Counted from the first letter of the stretch, positions 1 to 8,232 are shown. The stretch: DNA of 32,532 nucleotides from an uncultured Collinsella sp. (GCA_900542235.1 UQNB01000015.1:1-32532); one strand, 5' to 3'. A program made the numbers and translations. The notes: generated by a model not told the origin, from the sequence alone.

Positions 1-464
1 TTCGTCGACAGGAGGGGGAGCCAGTAGCCGCAAGGCAGCTCGGCCGCCGTGCCCGCGTTAAGGGCCACGGGCTCGGCGTCAGAGCTCTGGAGGGAACGAG
101 CGAGCTGTGCGCTCAGCGCGCTCGTAAGGTGGGAATCGGTGTTGAGCCACTCGGCAGCTTCCTGCGCGGTGGTCTGGGAATTGGGCATGCCGGCGCTGTG
201 CAGCACAGGCAGCGCGGCGTCGCGCACGGCGTCGCTTGCCCAGGCAAGGTCGGTGGCGATCTTGGCGTCGCTTTCGCCGTCGACGACGTTGGCGCTAAAG
301 ATCTGGTAGGCGTCGTAGCTGCGCGCCACGGTACCGCTCACCGTGATGGAACCGGTTGAGGCCGGCGCGGCCTGCGCGGAAGCGGGGAACACAACCGCGC
401 AGGTGCCGATCAGGAGGGCGAGCAGCGCAAACAAGATCGGGAAGGAGCAAACTTTCTTATTCAC
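1..464 (-). CDS. Pilin-like cell-wall protein, N-terminal part (runs off left edge)
   Basis: The minus strand is open from a GTG at 462-464 to the left edge (154 codons). The start is supported by AGGGAGG about 9 nt upstream, and the GTG overlaps the TAA of the preceding adhesin gene in the arrangement GTGAATAA, so the two are probably translationally coupled. The product begins with a classical signal peptide: a Lys pair, a hydrophobic stretch (FALLALLIGTCAVV) and an Ala-rich cleavage site near residue 30. It continues with SGTVARSYDAYQIFSA and an alternation of short Ala/Asp-rich helices. The 'YDAYQIF' segment after the signal peptide is typical of N-terminal regions of sortase-assembled pilin subunits of Gram-positive bacteria. 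The isopeptide domains and sorting signal would lie outside the window. By context it is the likely partner of the upstream adhesin; backbone versus minor subunit cannot be decided. Confidence 0.75.
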   Translation of the reverse strand, partial: MNKKVCSFPILFALLALLIGTCAVVFPASAQAAPASTGSITVSGTVARSYDAYQIFSANVVDGESDAKIATDLAWASDAVRDAALPVLHSAGMPNSQTTAQEAAEWLNTDSHLTSALSAQLARSLQSSDAEPVALNAGTAAELPCGYWLPLLST

Positions 465-3400
465 GACGCTCGCCTCCCTTCGCATTCGCCTTGCGACGAA
501 TGTGCATCCAGGCCGCAGCAGCGCAAAGCACCGCCGCGCCGGCAAGGTACGTCAGAGTGACGCCCGACATACCAGAAAGGGGCAATGTGGTGGAGTAGGT
601 GTTGGTGAAGGTGGGGATGGACTCGTCGGTGAGTTCGTGGCCCTTGTCGGTGGTCACTGGTTTGCCGTCACGATCCTGAATCTGCTTGTAAGTAGCAGTG
701 ACGTTGATTTGGTGGTTAGAGTTGTCAGTTGCATTGACCGTAATCTCATAGACCGACTGGTCGTACTTATAGTTCGTAAACGGCGTAGTTGGCCGCTGCT
801 CGCGAACATAATAAGTAAAGATCTTGCTTGCACCGCGGCCCGTGGAGTCGGACGCGAGTTTTTCGAGGTCTGTTAGTTCGTACTTAATCTCGTCGAAGCT
901 TAAGGTCTGGGACTTACCAGCGTCGGTCTTGGTCGACTTATTCTGAACGATCTTCGTGAACTCTTTGTCGGTCGCAAGTTGAAGCGTAAACTCCTTCATC
1001 TCGCCACCCTCAACGACCTTGGTCGCCTTGGGAATCCAAGAGCCGCTGGAGGTGTACGGAGTGTACTTGTTGGTGAAGGTCTTTTCCCCATTGGAGCCAG
1101 CGACCAAATAATAGCCGTCAGAATCTGCCTGCACAGAACGCGGATCGCTAGGTGAATCACCGGAGTGCCTGGTTACAGTCATGCTATTAATCGTGTAGTT
1201 ATGAACTATGAGATTTGTAGTCGAGTTCGGATTGTCCCGAGTCGGAACAGACATGAGCACAGACTGATGGTCCTCGACCGTCACCACAATCTCGTACACG
1301 GCCGTGTCGTACGTGATGTCGGAATCAGTACCAGCATTTTCAACCAAATAGTATGTAATCGTGTTAGCCGTACCGTTCGCTGCAAACTGCTCGCCAAGGT
1401 TAAACGTGATGTTGCCGTTTGCATCATTATTTGCAGTTCCTACCTTAGTGCAAGCGTCGCGATTGAATGTCCCCTTAGCGAAAGGATCATTCGAATCCTT
1501 GCGGTAGACCGTAAAGGAGAACTCCCCATCTTTGAGGTTGCGGCCGTTCAGCGCCTTGGTCGCCTTCAGCTTAAGGCTCGGGTAGACGTGCGCATCCGCA
1601 GGCACGCCTAGGTACAAGTCGCCATTCGACATGATGCCGCCACCATGGTCCCAGGAATAGTTGCCCGTGATGAAAGTTGTCGCTTCATTCTGCGCAGCAC
1701 CCCGCGCTTGAATCGCCACCTTATCCCCGACCGTAACACCCGACATAACACCCGAGGTCAGGCCGATGCTTTTTTTTACCCCAACAGCACCGTTGGCGGG
1801 GATGTTGATAACTTTTTCAAGTTCGATGCTTCCCGAGTACCGGGCGTCTCCACCACCAAGCATCTCACCAGTCACAGCTGCGATCGGCGTTGTGTGATCA
1901 TGCGCTGCGAGGAAGAAATCGGCATGACCATTGTCACGAAAAACATCTTTCAAATAGGCGGTATAGTCTTGATTCTTACCGTCGCCGCCTTTAGAAAGAT
2001 GGGGCGCTTTGTCATTGCCGGTATTGTGCGCTGGGTCGTAAGCAGGATCAGGATAATTTTCGCCAGGATACTCATTACCGGCAGACTTATTGCCAAAGAT
2101 TGCCGTGCCTTCAGTGTTCGTTACCAAGGTCTTACCCGATGGGCAAACCGCAACGCCGCCACCATAGCCGCCAGCGGTATTGCTGCTTATATACGAGTTG
2201 TATACAAACAGCCTGCCTGCGTTATCCGCGTATTTCGAATCACCCTGAACAAAGATGCCGCCGCCGCCCCAGTCGTAGCGAGACATGCAGCGATTGTTTG
2301 TGATGTAGACTGTACTTTTTTTAGTGCCGTTACTATCTTTAGGGCCGTTAATCATCGCGTCAACCCTCTGGCCCACTCGAATGCCAGCACCCTCAGATCG
2401 GAAGCTCACGTTAGAGGCAATATATCCTCCCGTAATGTCGAGCCATGCCATATCTCCTCGACCAAGATTGGTAACGTAAACGCCGCCACCAGCTTCGTCA
2501 GAATAATTGCCAGTAATCTGGCCACCGGAAATGGTGACATAGGCGCCGTTATTGGCAGCAAGTCCGCCGCCACCGTGGTCACCATTGCCATCCTTGCCGC
2601 AGAATTGAGCCATTCTATTATTCGTGATATAGCCGCCAGAAACGTTCACGATGCCGCCCTCGGCCATAATGCCGCCACCGAGTCCCTCGCCGAGTGTGCT
2701 ATTACCGGAGATTACGCCATTAGTTATGGTGACCTTGGAATAACGGGCATACACACCACCGCCACTATAAGCGCTGTTGCCGACAATTACGCCACCGGTC
2801 AAATAAAGGGTCGAGGCACTACCTTGCTCGTTGGAAACCATAATGCCCGCGCCGATACCCGAGCCAGAAGCGCCGCAAACGTATCCGCCGCTCATGTTGA
2901 CGGTAGAGCCGTTCTCGGCATAGATGAGGTTGCCGACGCCGCAGCCCTCTTTCTGCGTAAGCGTACCGCCCTGAAGGTTAAACTTGCCGCCCGCGTAGAC
3001 GTTGATGAGCTTCAATTTGGAACCCTTGGACGCAGTTGAGACAATTGCACCCTTGATGTTGGCCTCATGTGTTTCAAGCGTTTCCGTTGTGCCCGTATCG
3101 TTAGCGGACGACTTGGTTACGTAATAGGTGAGCAGGGTCGGGATGTTATCTTTGTCATAGTCGACCGTGGCATTCTTGCCATAATAATCGCTAGTAAACT
3201 TCTGGCCTTGATCATCCAGCTTCTGACCGGGAGTGACCTTTTCAGGATCCTGATTAGAATCATCCTTGATTGTAAACTCGGCACCATTACTCACATTGAA
3301 AAGCGGCCTGTTCTGGTTTTCGCCCGAGTGCTTTATCTTGCAGCCATTAAGATCAAGGGTGATATTGCTACCGCTCTTATTGAGATTGATTTCGCCGTTG

Positions 3401-3918
3401 TACTCGATGTTCTGCATCAGCTTGAAACTGGCGGACTTACCCGCCTGAACACCCTGAAGTTTACTGCAAAGTTCTTCTTTGTTAGCTATTTCCCCGGCAG
3501 CCGCTCCAGCCTGCTCGTTTTCCGCAACCGCAGCAACGGTTTCACCATCCGAAGTCGTTGTGCCCTCGTTCTGCTGTTCTTCCTCGGGCTGTCCCTCAAG
3601 CTGGGCATCGTCGCCAGGCTCGTCGCCCTCGGTCTCGTCACTATTCTGGTTTTCGGCATCTTTGCCCGTGGAATTGCCTGCACCGGCCTCCTCGCCCAAA
3701 ACGTTCTCGTCTGTACCGGCGTCCTCGCCCAAAGCGCCCGCGTCTGCAACGGTCGCCTTGGTAGAAACCGTCTGGGCATCGTTGGCAATGGCCTGCGAGA
3801 TCGGGGGCATGACGAGCGACAGTACCAGGCTCAACACGGAGGCTCCGCACAAAACGCCTGCCAGTACACGGCGCGTCGCTTTATTACTCTGCTTAGATTT
3901 GTCCGAATTCGCTTTCAT
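457..3918 (-). CDS. Large LPxTG-like surface adhesin: beta-helix plus two Spy0128-type isopeptide domains
   Basis: This 1153-aa secreted, wall-anchored protein starts at an ATG preceded by GGGGAGGAG (6-nt gap). It has a signal peptide (basic start, hydrophobic residues 18-37, cleavage near 45). An acidic low-complexity stretch rich in Glu, Asp and Asn follows (about 55-135). Residues about 330-620 carry many repeats of the type GGG-[IV] and SGG-x-I-x-x-N, the pattern of a right-handed parallel beta-helix. Two domains follow at about 779-950 and 958-1111. Each begins with a KATK motif and ends in FTNKY or FTNTY, matching streptococcal pilin (Spy0128-type) domains with Lys-Asn isopeptide bonds. 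The C terminus has LPLSG at 1112-1116, a hydrophobic segment and a basic tail, so it is a sortase substrate with Ser in place of Thr. It is probably a tip or accessory adhesin of the pilus encoded with the next gene. Base composition looks more AT-rich than its neighbours. The ligand is unknown. Confidence 0.88.
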   Translation of the reverse strand: MKANSDKSKQSNKATRRVLAGVLCGASVLSLVLSLVMPPISQAIANDAQTVSTKATVADAGALGEDAGTDENVLGEEAGAGNSTGKDAENQNSDETEGDEPGDDAQLEGQPEEEQQNEGTTTSDGETVAAVAENEQAGAAAGEIANKEELCSKLQGVQAGKSASFKLMQNIEYNGEINLNKSGSNITLDLNGCKIKHSGENQNRPLFNVSNGAEFTIKDDSNQDPEKVTPGQKLDDQGQKFTSDYYGKNATVDYDKDNIPTLLTYYVTKSSANDTGTTETLETHEANIKGAIVSTASKGSKLKLINVYAGGKFNLQGGTLTQKEGCGVGNLIYAENGSTVNMSGGYVCGASGSGIGAGIMVSNEQGSASTLYLTGGVIVGNSAYSGGGVYARYSKVTITNGVISGNSTLGEGLGGGIMAEGGIVNVSGGYITNNRMAQFCGKDGNGDHGGGGLAANNGAYVTISGGQITGNYSDEAGGGVYVTNLGRGDMAWLDITGGYIASNVSFRSEGAGIRVGQRVDAMINGPKDSNGTKKSTVYITNNRCMSRYDWGGGGIFVQGDSKYADNAGRLFVYNSYISSNTAGGYGGGVAVCPSGKTLVTNTEGTAIFGNKSAGNEYPGENYPDPAYDPAHNTGNDKAPHLSKGGDGKNQDYTAYLKDVFRDNGHADFFLAAHDHTTPIAAVTGEMLGGGDARYSGSIELEKVINIPANGAVGVKKSIGLTSGVMSGVTVGDKVAIQARGAAQNEATTFITGNYSWDHGGGIMSNGDLYLGVPADAHVYPSLKLKATKALNGRNLKDGEFSFTVYRKDSNDPFAKGTFNRDACTKVGTANNDANGNITFNLGEQFAANGTANTITYYLVENAGTDSDITYDTAVYEIVVTVEDHQSVLMSVPTRDNPNSTTNLIVHNYTINSMTVTRHSGDSPSDPRSVQADSDGYYLVAGSNGEKTFTNKYTPYTSSGSWIPKATKVVEGGEMKEFTLQLATDKEFTKIVQNKSTKTDAGKSQTLSFDEIKYELTDLEKLASDSTGRGASKIFTYYVREQRPTTPFTNYKYDQSVYEITVNATDNSNHQINVTATYKQIQDRDGKPVTTDKGHELTDESIPTFTNTYSTTLPLSGMSGVTLTYLAGAAVLCAAAAWMHIRRKANAKGGERRE

Positions 3919-4387
3919 CGATGTCTCCTCCCCAAGAGACCGCGATCTTGCTCTTTCCCTATCAAGCTTGGACGCGCAACCGATATTTGCGCGCGCTTAG
4001 TAATGGTATTGTACTTCTTGTTTAAACATCTATGTACTAGATTCTGACATTATTGTAGCAGTAATCCAGCGCTCTTGACATTTGCTCAAATTGACTGTTT
4101 TTTATTAACCTTAAATAAAACTAAATTGCTGGTAATTTAGCTATTGCTATTTTTTATTCGCCAGCGTATTATTTGTACAACATTTAACTCAAATGCAATA
4201 ATGCTGTGAACGGTGGGCATTTAGCGGTGAGCGGTAGCACTAGCTTATATTACAGGCTACCTCATTAGCAATCTGCGCGGATGTCGCGCCGCTAATTAAT
4301 GATGTTCGCATATCTATATACACGAAACTAGAAGAATCTCGGCATCATAGGCAAAACTACCCAAACCCTTGACTGCGCTTGGGCTAC
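3919..4387. other. AT-rich intergenic leader upstream of the adhesin operon
   Basis: This stretch of about 470 bases has no credible gene on either strand. From about 3995 to 4340 it is strikingly AT-rich (runs such as TTTTTTATTAACC and ATTTTTTATTCG) compared with the GC-rich surroundings. It contains a candidate minus-strand extended -10 (see 4052-4060). A TTGACA at 4075-4080 on the plus strand has no gene behind it. The composition fits a regulatory leader of a transferred surface-protein locus, or the remains of DNA with a different origin. Confidence 0.6.
4052..4060 (-). promoter_or_regulatory. Candidate extended -10 promoter of the adhesin/pilin operon
   Basis: On the minus strand the sequence reads TGC-TACAAT, an extended -10 element with five of six consensus bases in the hexamer. 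No good -35 is seen 17 bp upstream, which extended -10 promoters can tolerate. It would give a 5' leader of about 125 nt before the adhesin ATG at 3918. Confidence 0.35.
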
Positions 4388-4418
4388 CACCACAAAGGCA
4401 CCCGTCCCCTTTGTGGTG
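4388..4418. repeat. CCACAAAGG palindromic repeat, copy 1
   Basis: CACCACAAAGG and its exact inverse CCTTTGTGGTG (11-bp arms) flank a 9-base loop, CACCCGTCC. It lies 13 bases beyond the stop codon of the HAD hydrolase gene. No T-tract follows on either strand, so it is not a classical terminator, although it could act as an RNA 3'-end hairpin. Copies 2 and 3 are at 5348-5380 and 16742-16774. Confidence 0.85.
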
Positions 4419-4431
4419 TTCTTCCCCGGTG

Positions 4432-5253
4432 CTACAGCAGGTGCTCCTGGATGAAGATCGCGATGCCGTCTTCGTCGTTACTCGCGGTTACAAAGTCGGC
4501 GGCGGCACGGGTGGCGTCGCTGCCGTTTGCCATGGCCACGCCCACGCCCGCGTCGGCGACCATGCAGGTGTCGTTATCGGCATCGCCAAACACGCAGATG
4601 TTCGTAAGCTCCATGTCGTTGAGCTCCGCCACGCGCACAAGGCCGCGCGTCTTGGACACGCGCGGATCCATGAACTCGTAGAGCCGCTGCGTGGTTTGCA
4701 GGGCAGCCGCCTTAACGGTGTCGTCGACGAGCGTCGACGCCCGCTCAATCACCCGCGGCATCGCCTCGGGCGCCATGGTAAACATCACCTTGGGTTGAGG
4801 CTCGCGCAAAAACTCGGCAAAATCGACCACCTGGTAGGGCACGCCGTCGACGCGCGACAGGTGCTCGACGCACGCATTGCTCTCGGGCACATAGAGCACG
4901 CCGTTTCGGGGGCAGACGGGCGTTGCCGGCAGGCCCGCCATGTGCTTGCAGATGCGCGCGATGGTCTCGCCCGGCAGCGGGTAGCTCAGCTCGTTGATGC
5001 CGTGCGCACGGTCGATGACCTCGGCGCCACCGCAGCCCACGAGCACGTCCACCAGGCCTTCGATGCCCCAGAGCTCGTACATGGCCTCGGTCGCGTGGGC
5101 GTCGCGCCCGGTGCACAGGCCAAAGAGCACGCCGCACTCGCGCAGGGCGCGGATCGCCGCCACGGTGCGCGGGGACACCGTGTGCTGGCTCGTGAGCAGC
5201 GTACCGTCGATATCGCAGAACACGGCTTTGATGTGGCTGAAGGTGGTGTCCAT
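4432..5253 (-). CDS. Cof-type HAD-IIB family phosphatase
   Basis: The 273-aa cytosolic protein starts at an ATG 6 nt downstream of AGAAAGG; an in-frame extension upstream lacks homology and a ribosome site. HAD motif I is FCDIDGTLLTS with catalytic Asp14 and Asp16. Motif II is the Thr in GLCTGRD. The C-terminal motif IV is CVFGDADNDTCM, followed by AGVGVAMANGSDATRAAADFVT, the signature ending of Cof-type (IIB) sugar-phosphate phosphatases. The length is usual for the family. Members dephosphorylate sugar phosphates, FMN or similar metabolites, and the substrate cannot be read from sequence. It appears to be monocistronic. Copies 1 and 2 of the CCACAAAGG palindrome bracket the gene. Confidence 0.88.
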   Translation of the reverse strand: MDTTFSHIKAVFCDIDGTLLTSQHTVSPRTVAAIRALRECGVLFGLCTGRDAHATEAMYELWGIEGLVDVLVGCGGAEVIDRAHGINELSYPLPGETIARICKHMAGLPATPVCPRNGVLYVPESNACVEHLSRVDGVPYQVVDFAEFLREPQPKVMFTMAPEAMPRVIERASTLVDDTVKAAALQTTQRLYEFMDPRVSKTRGLVRVAELNDMELTNICVFGDADNDTCMVADAGVGVAMANGSDATRAAADFVTASNDEDGIAIFIQEHLL

Positions 5254-5347
5254 GGGGGCCTTTCTGGGTTGTGCGGCGGTGTGGGGCGTATTCGCGAACG
5301 GCGTACATGGTATACCAAGGCACAGGCGCGGCCCGTCAAAGCAAAAA

Positions 5348-5380
5348 CCGCCACAAAGGTGCCTGGCCCCTTTGTGGTGG
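5348..5380. repeat. CCACAAAGG palindromic repeat, copy 2
   Basis: CCGCCACAAAGG and CCTTTGTGGTGG form 12-bp arms with one mismatch around the loop TGCCTGGCC. It lies in the 222-bp gap upstream of the HAD gene, next to a second palindrome at 5411-5473. Confidence 0.85.
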
Positions 5381-5410
5381 CAGGATGCAGGATGGCCTGG
5401 CCCAGGGCGC

Positions 5411-5473
5411 AAACCATCACAACATTCGACGTTTTTCGGCAAAATCGCGATTTTTACCGAATGTTGTGATGGT
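5411..5473. repeat. ACATTCG long palindrome, copy 1 (reverse orientation)
   Basis: The arms ACCATCACAACATTCG (5413-5428) and CGAATGTTGTGATGGT (5458-5473) pair perfectly over 16 bp around a 29-base loop. The loop reads like the reverse complement of the loops of copies 2 and 3, so this copy is inverted relative to them. It ends three bases before the stop codon of the MFS gene at 5476. Confidence 0.9.
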
Positions 5474-5475
5474 CT

Positions 5476-6762
5476 TTACTGCCATGCGGCACGATCAAAA
5501 TGCCGGCGTCCAACCAGCAGCAGCGCCGCGGGAACCGCCGTCACAACCATGCCTGCCCCCACGAGTGTCCGTTGTACGCCAAATGTCGCCGCCAGCCACG
5601 GGGCAATCGCCAGCGGCGCCACGCCGGCGAACATGTTGCCAAAGCCCATAACCGAGTTCACGCGGCCGAGCTGCTCGAGCGGAGCCGTCGTTTGCACAAT
5701 GGTGTTGTGGAGCGGATTGACGACGCCCCAAGCTATGCCCAGGGCGATCTGGCCGACGAGGGCCACGCCCACGTACGGCGTCCCCACATAGAGCAGACTT
5801 CCCAGGCCCACGGACATGAGCGCCACGAGCAAGGTTTTAAGGCTGACCAGGTGCGGCGGCAAGCGGAGCGCGAGCACAGCACCCAGCACCGCGCCCACGC
5901 CCGAGGCCGACGAGAGCCAGCCCATCCACTCAACGCCGACGCGTAGGACATCGCGGTAGAAGAACGACTCCAGCGGGTCAAAGGCGCCATAGCCAAAGTT
6001 CGAAAGAAAGATGATGCAGAACAGCAGGGCGAGGACGCTGTTGGTGAAGACTGTCTTGATGCTGGTCGCGAAGGTGACACGGGAGGATGCGCTGGAATCG
6101 GGGCTTTGTCCGACTTTGTCCGATGCAATGTTACCAATCGCGGGCTTGCCTTCATGCGCGGCTGCCTGGCCTGCCCGCGGTTTAAAGCCCCAACCGACGA
6201 CGAGCGCCAGTACGGTAAAGATCATCATGAGCACGAACACCGCGCGTGACGATGCAGCCGCCGCGACAAAGCCGCCCAGCGTGGGGCCAACGATAATACT
6301 CACGTTTGAGAACATGGCGATGGCGGAGTTGATGTCTTTGAGCTCGACGGGGTCGTCGGTGAGGTAGGCCGGATAGGACGTGGCGATGGGCTGGGCGAAT
6401 CCCATCGTAAAGCCCAGAAACACCGCGCCGAGCAGGACGACGCCGGTCGCGCTACCAAAAGCGATGATTGCCGTGCCAGTTGCGAGAGCGCCGATGATGC
6501 TCAGCAAGAAATGGCGGCGCGGACCCCAGGCGTCGAGCTCCGCGCCACCCGCAAAGGATCCCAGGATCACAAATACATTCATAAACAGGACAGCCAGCGA
6601 TGTCGCGATGACCGAAGCGCCGTCCGCATAGGTGAGTGTTCCGATAACGCCGATAAAGTAGCTGGTCTGAAAACCGGTGTAGATGAGGAAGCGCATTGCC
6701 ACCAGGTGCTTAGCCTGCGCGGACAGCGACGAGTGGGATTTTGGAAATACAGATGCGGGCAT
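5476..6762 (-). CDS. Major facilitator superfamily (MFS) exporter
   Basis: This 428-aa integral membrane protein has about 12 predicted hydrophobic segments in two halves. They are separated by a hydrophilic loop around residues 200-230 (KPRAGQAAAHEGKP to SSRVTFATSIKT). The start is the ATG with AAGGAG 5 nt upstream; a longer start six codons earlier lacks a ribosome site. The first-half loop carries LDAWGPRRHF, which resembles the MFS motif-A position between helices 2 and 3, and GFTMGFAQPIATSYPAYLTDD resembles the enterobactin-exporter or macrolide-efflux branch (MFS_3). It probably exports a small molecule or drug by proton antiport; the substrate is unknown. It is transcribed alone, with a 12-bp inverted repeat upstream (6777-6838). 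Confidence 0.85.
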   Translation of the reverse strand: MPASVFPKSHSSLSAQAKHLVAMRFLIYTGFQTSYFIGVIGTLTYADGASVIATSLAVLFMNVFVILGSFAGGAELDAWGPRRHFLLSIIGALATGTAIIAFGSATGVVLLGAVFLGFTMGFAQPIATSYPAYLTDDPVELKDINSAIAMFSNVSIIVGPTLGGFVAAAASSRAVFVLMMIFTVLALVVGWGFKPRAGQAAAHEGKPAIGNIASDKVGQSPDSSASSRVTFATSIKTVFTNSVLALLFCIIFLSNFGYGAFDPLESFFYRDVLRVGVEWMGWLSSASGVGAVLGAVLALRLPPHLVSLKTLLVALMSVGLGSLLYVGTPYVGVALVGQIALGIAWGVVNPLHNTIVQTTAPLEQLGRVNSVMGFGNMFAGVAPLAIAPWLAATFGVQRTLVGAGMVVTAVPAALLLVGRRHFDRAAWQ

Positions 6763-6776
6763 GGGGGCTCCTTGTT

Positions 6777-6838
6777 GCATACGAATAGCGGGCAGCGGTC
6801 ATTCATCCGCCGTCCATTAACTCAATCTATCCGTATGC
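6777..6838. promoter_or_regulatory. Interrupted 12-bp inverted repeat upstream of the MFS gene (possible operator)
   Basis: GCATACGAATAG (6777-6788) and CTATCCGTATGC (6827-6838) are inverse copies with one mismatch, 38 bp apart. They lie 15-76 bp upstream of the MFS start, where an operator for a dimeric or looping regulator would be expected. No regulator gene is adjacent, so the role is inferred only from position. Confidence 0.35.
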
Positions 6839-6896
6839 CTAACTAAGGTCGCATCGAGCCCTTTCCTTACGTCTTTCCGCCCAACATGAACTACTT

Positions 6897-6929
6897 GGTA
6901 GATTTTAAGGCATGTCCCTAAAGTCTACC
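6897..6929 (-). repeat. Hairpin embracing the moaC-mobB stop codon
   Basis: GGTAGATTTTA (6897-6907) pairs with TAAAGTCTACC (6919-6929) with one mismatch, and the stop codon (6918-6920) lies at the base of the loop. No T-tract follows on the minus strand, so it is more likely a 3'-end stabilising hairpin than an intrinsic terminator. Confidence 0.4.
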
Positions 6930-8228
6930 GAGGTGGTCTTGGATGAGATCGCAGATGGCTCGGGCGTCGTTGATGTTGATGGCTCGGGTCGCAAAGCCGG
7001 CGTCGAAGGCCTGACGCGCCAGGGCCTCGTTGCAGGCAAGGGCCAGCGTGTGACCGTCGACCAGGTCGAGCGAGCTCTTGCCGCGCAGACGGTCGACACC
7101 GGAGCGAGCGACCACGATGTTGTCGAAGCCCTCGGTCTTGTAGCCCTCGATGATCACCACGTCGACATCGTTGTAGCGCGACAGCAGCTCACGCGCGGGC
7201 ATCTCGTCCTCCTCGCGCGTGTCGGCGTACTCCGCCCAGCGCGTGGCGCAGATGAGGCCAACGTGCTTGGAGCCGGCCTGGTGATGGCGCCACGTATCCT
7301 TAGCGGGCACGTCGATATCAAAGCCGTGGTGCCCGTGATGCTTGAGCGAACCCACGCGCAGGCCGCGGCGGGTGAGCTCGGCGATAACCTTCTCGACGAG
7401 CGTGGTCTTGCCCGAGTTTTGGTAGCCGATAAACGCGATCGCGGGGACGGCCGGAGTGGGAGCTGCGGGCGCGATGGCGGCAGGTGCGCTTGCGGGTGCG
7501 TTGCCGTCTGCGGCGGCAGCCTCAACAGCAGCGGCCTGGCGCTCGGCGCGGTCCCATATGCCCGAGCGGCCGCCCTCCTTGTGCAGCAGGCGAACATCGA
7601 CGATCTCCATGCCGCGATCGACCGCCTTGCACATGTCATAGATCGTGAGGCACGCGGCGCTCGCGCCGGTCAGGGCCTCCATCTCAATACCGGTCTTGCC
7701 CGTCACGCCGGCTGTGACCAGCACGTGAAAGCCAACCTGCCCGTCCGCGCGCGCCGGCGCCCAGCCCTCGGGCACGTCCTCGGCCGGCGTCCCCGCCGGA
7801 GTGATGGGCGCAATGTCGCACTTGCTCTTGGTAATGAGCAATGGATGGCACATGGGGATGATGTCACTCGTGCGTTTGATGGCCATGATGCCCGCCACGC
7901 GCGCACAGGCAAGCACATCGCCCTTTTTGGCGCGGTCCTGCAGCACCATGGCCTGCGTCTCGGGGTGCATGAGGATGGTGCCCTCGGCGATGGCGATGCG
8001 ATGGGTCTCGGCCTTGTCGGACACGTCGACCATGCGTACCTCGCCCTTGGCGTCCACGTGCGTCAGCTCGTCGCGACGGGCGTCACGGGCGGGTTCGGTG
8101 GCAGCGCTGGCAGTCGGCTGCGCGGACGCGTCGGCGTTGCCAGCATTCGCCGCAGCCGTGGCTTTGTGGGCAGACATCGCGGCCCTGCGAGCGGCCTTGG
8201 TGGCATCGGCGTACCTGCTCTTGGCCAT
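6918..8228 (-). CDS. moaC/mobB: MoaC-MobB fusion: cyclic pyranopterin monophosphate synthase plus molybdopterin-guanine dinucleotide GTPase adaptor
   Basis: The 436-aa cytosolic protein is a two-domain fusion. After an Ala-rich, probably disordered leader of about 55 residues, MoaC occupies about 56-226: MVDVSDK, KGDVLACARVAG, IIPMCHPL, TGIEMEALTGAS, DMCKAVDRGM and a final LLHKEGGRSG. An Ala/Pro-rich linker (about 227-261) leads to MobB at about 262-436, with Walker A GYQNSGKTT (268-276), KHHGHHGFDIDV, and VVIIEGYK. MoaC converts the MoaA product to cyclic pyranopterin monophosphate. MobB is a GTP-binding helper in the last, guanylylation step. The ATG lies 4 nt after the moaA stop and uses GGAGGA inside the moaA end as its ribosome site. 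In most bacteria these are separate proteins, so joining an early and a late step is unusual. Confidence in both domains is high. Confidence 0.93.
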   Translation of the reverse strand: MAKSRYADATKAARRAAMSAHKATAAANAGNADASAQPTASAATEPARDARRDELTHVDAKGEVRMVDVSDKAETHRIAIAEGTILMHPETQAMVLQDRAKKGDVLACARVAGIMAIKRTSDIIPMCHPLLITKSKCDIAPITPAGTPAEDVPEGWAPARADGQVGFHVLVTAGVTGKTGIEMEALTGASAACLTIYDMCKAVDRGMEIVDVRLLHKEGGRSGIWDRAERQAAAVEAAAADGNAPASAPAAIAPAAPTPAVPAIAFIGYQNSGKTTLVEKVIAELTRRGLRVGSLKHHGHHGFDIDVPAKDTWRHHQAGSKHVGLICATRWAEYADTREEDEMPARELLSRYNDVDVVIIEGYKTEGFDNIVVARSGVDRLRGKSSLDLVDGHTLALACNEALARQAFDAGFATRAININDARAICDLIQDHLGRL

Positions 8229-8232
8229 ATGA

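Noticed and set aside
1645..3039. 464-codon plus-strand frame opposite the adhesin
   Set aside because: It mirrors the repetitive beta-helix coding sequence, has no ribosome site and shows no domain.
4075..4080. TTGACA on the plus strand in the AT-rich leader
   Set aside because: No suitable -10 follows and no plus-strand gene lies downstream.
4369..5469. 366-codon plus-strand frame opposite the HAD phosphatase
   Set aside because: The other strand carries all HAD motifs in order; this frame is His/Gly/Arg-rich and featureless.
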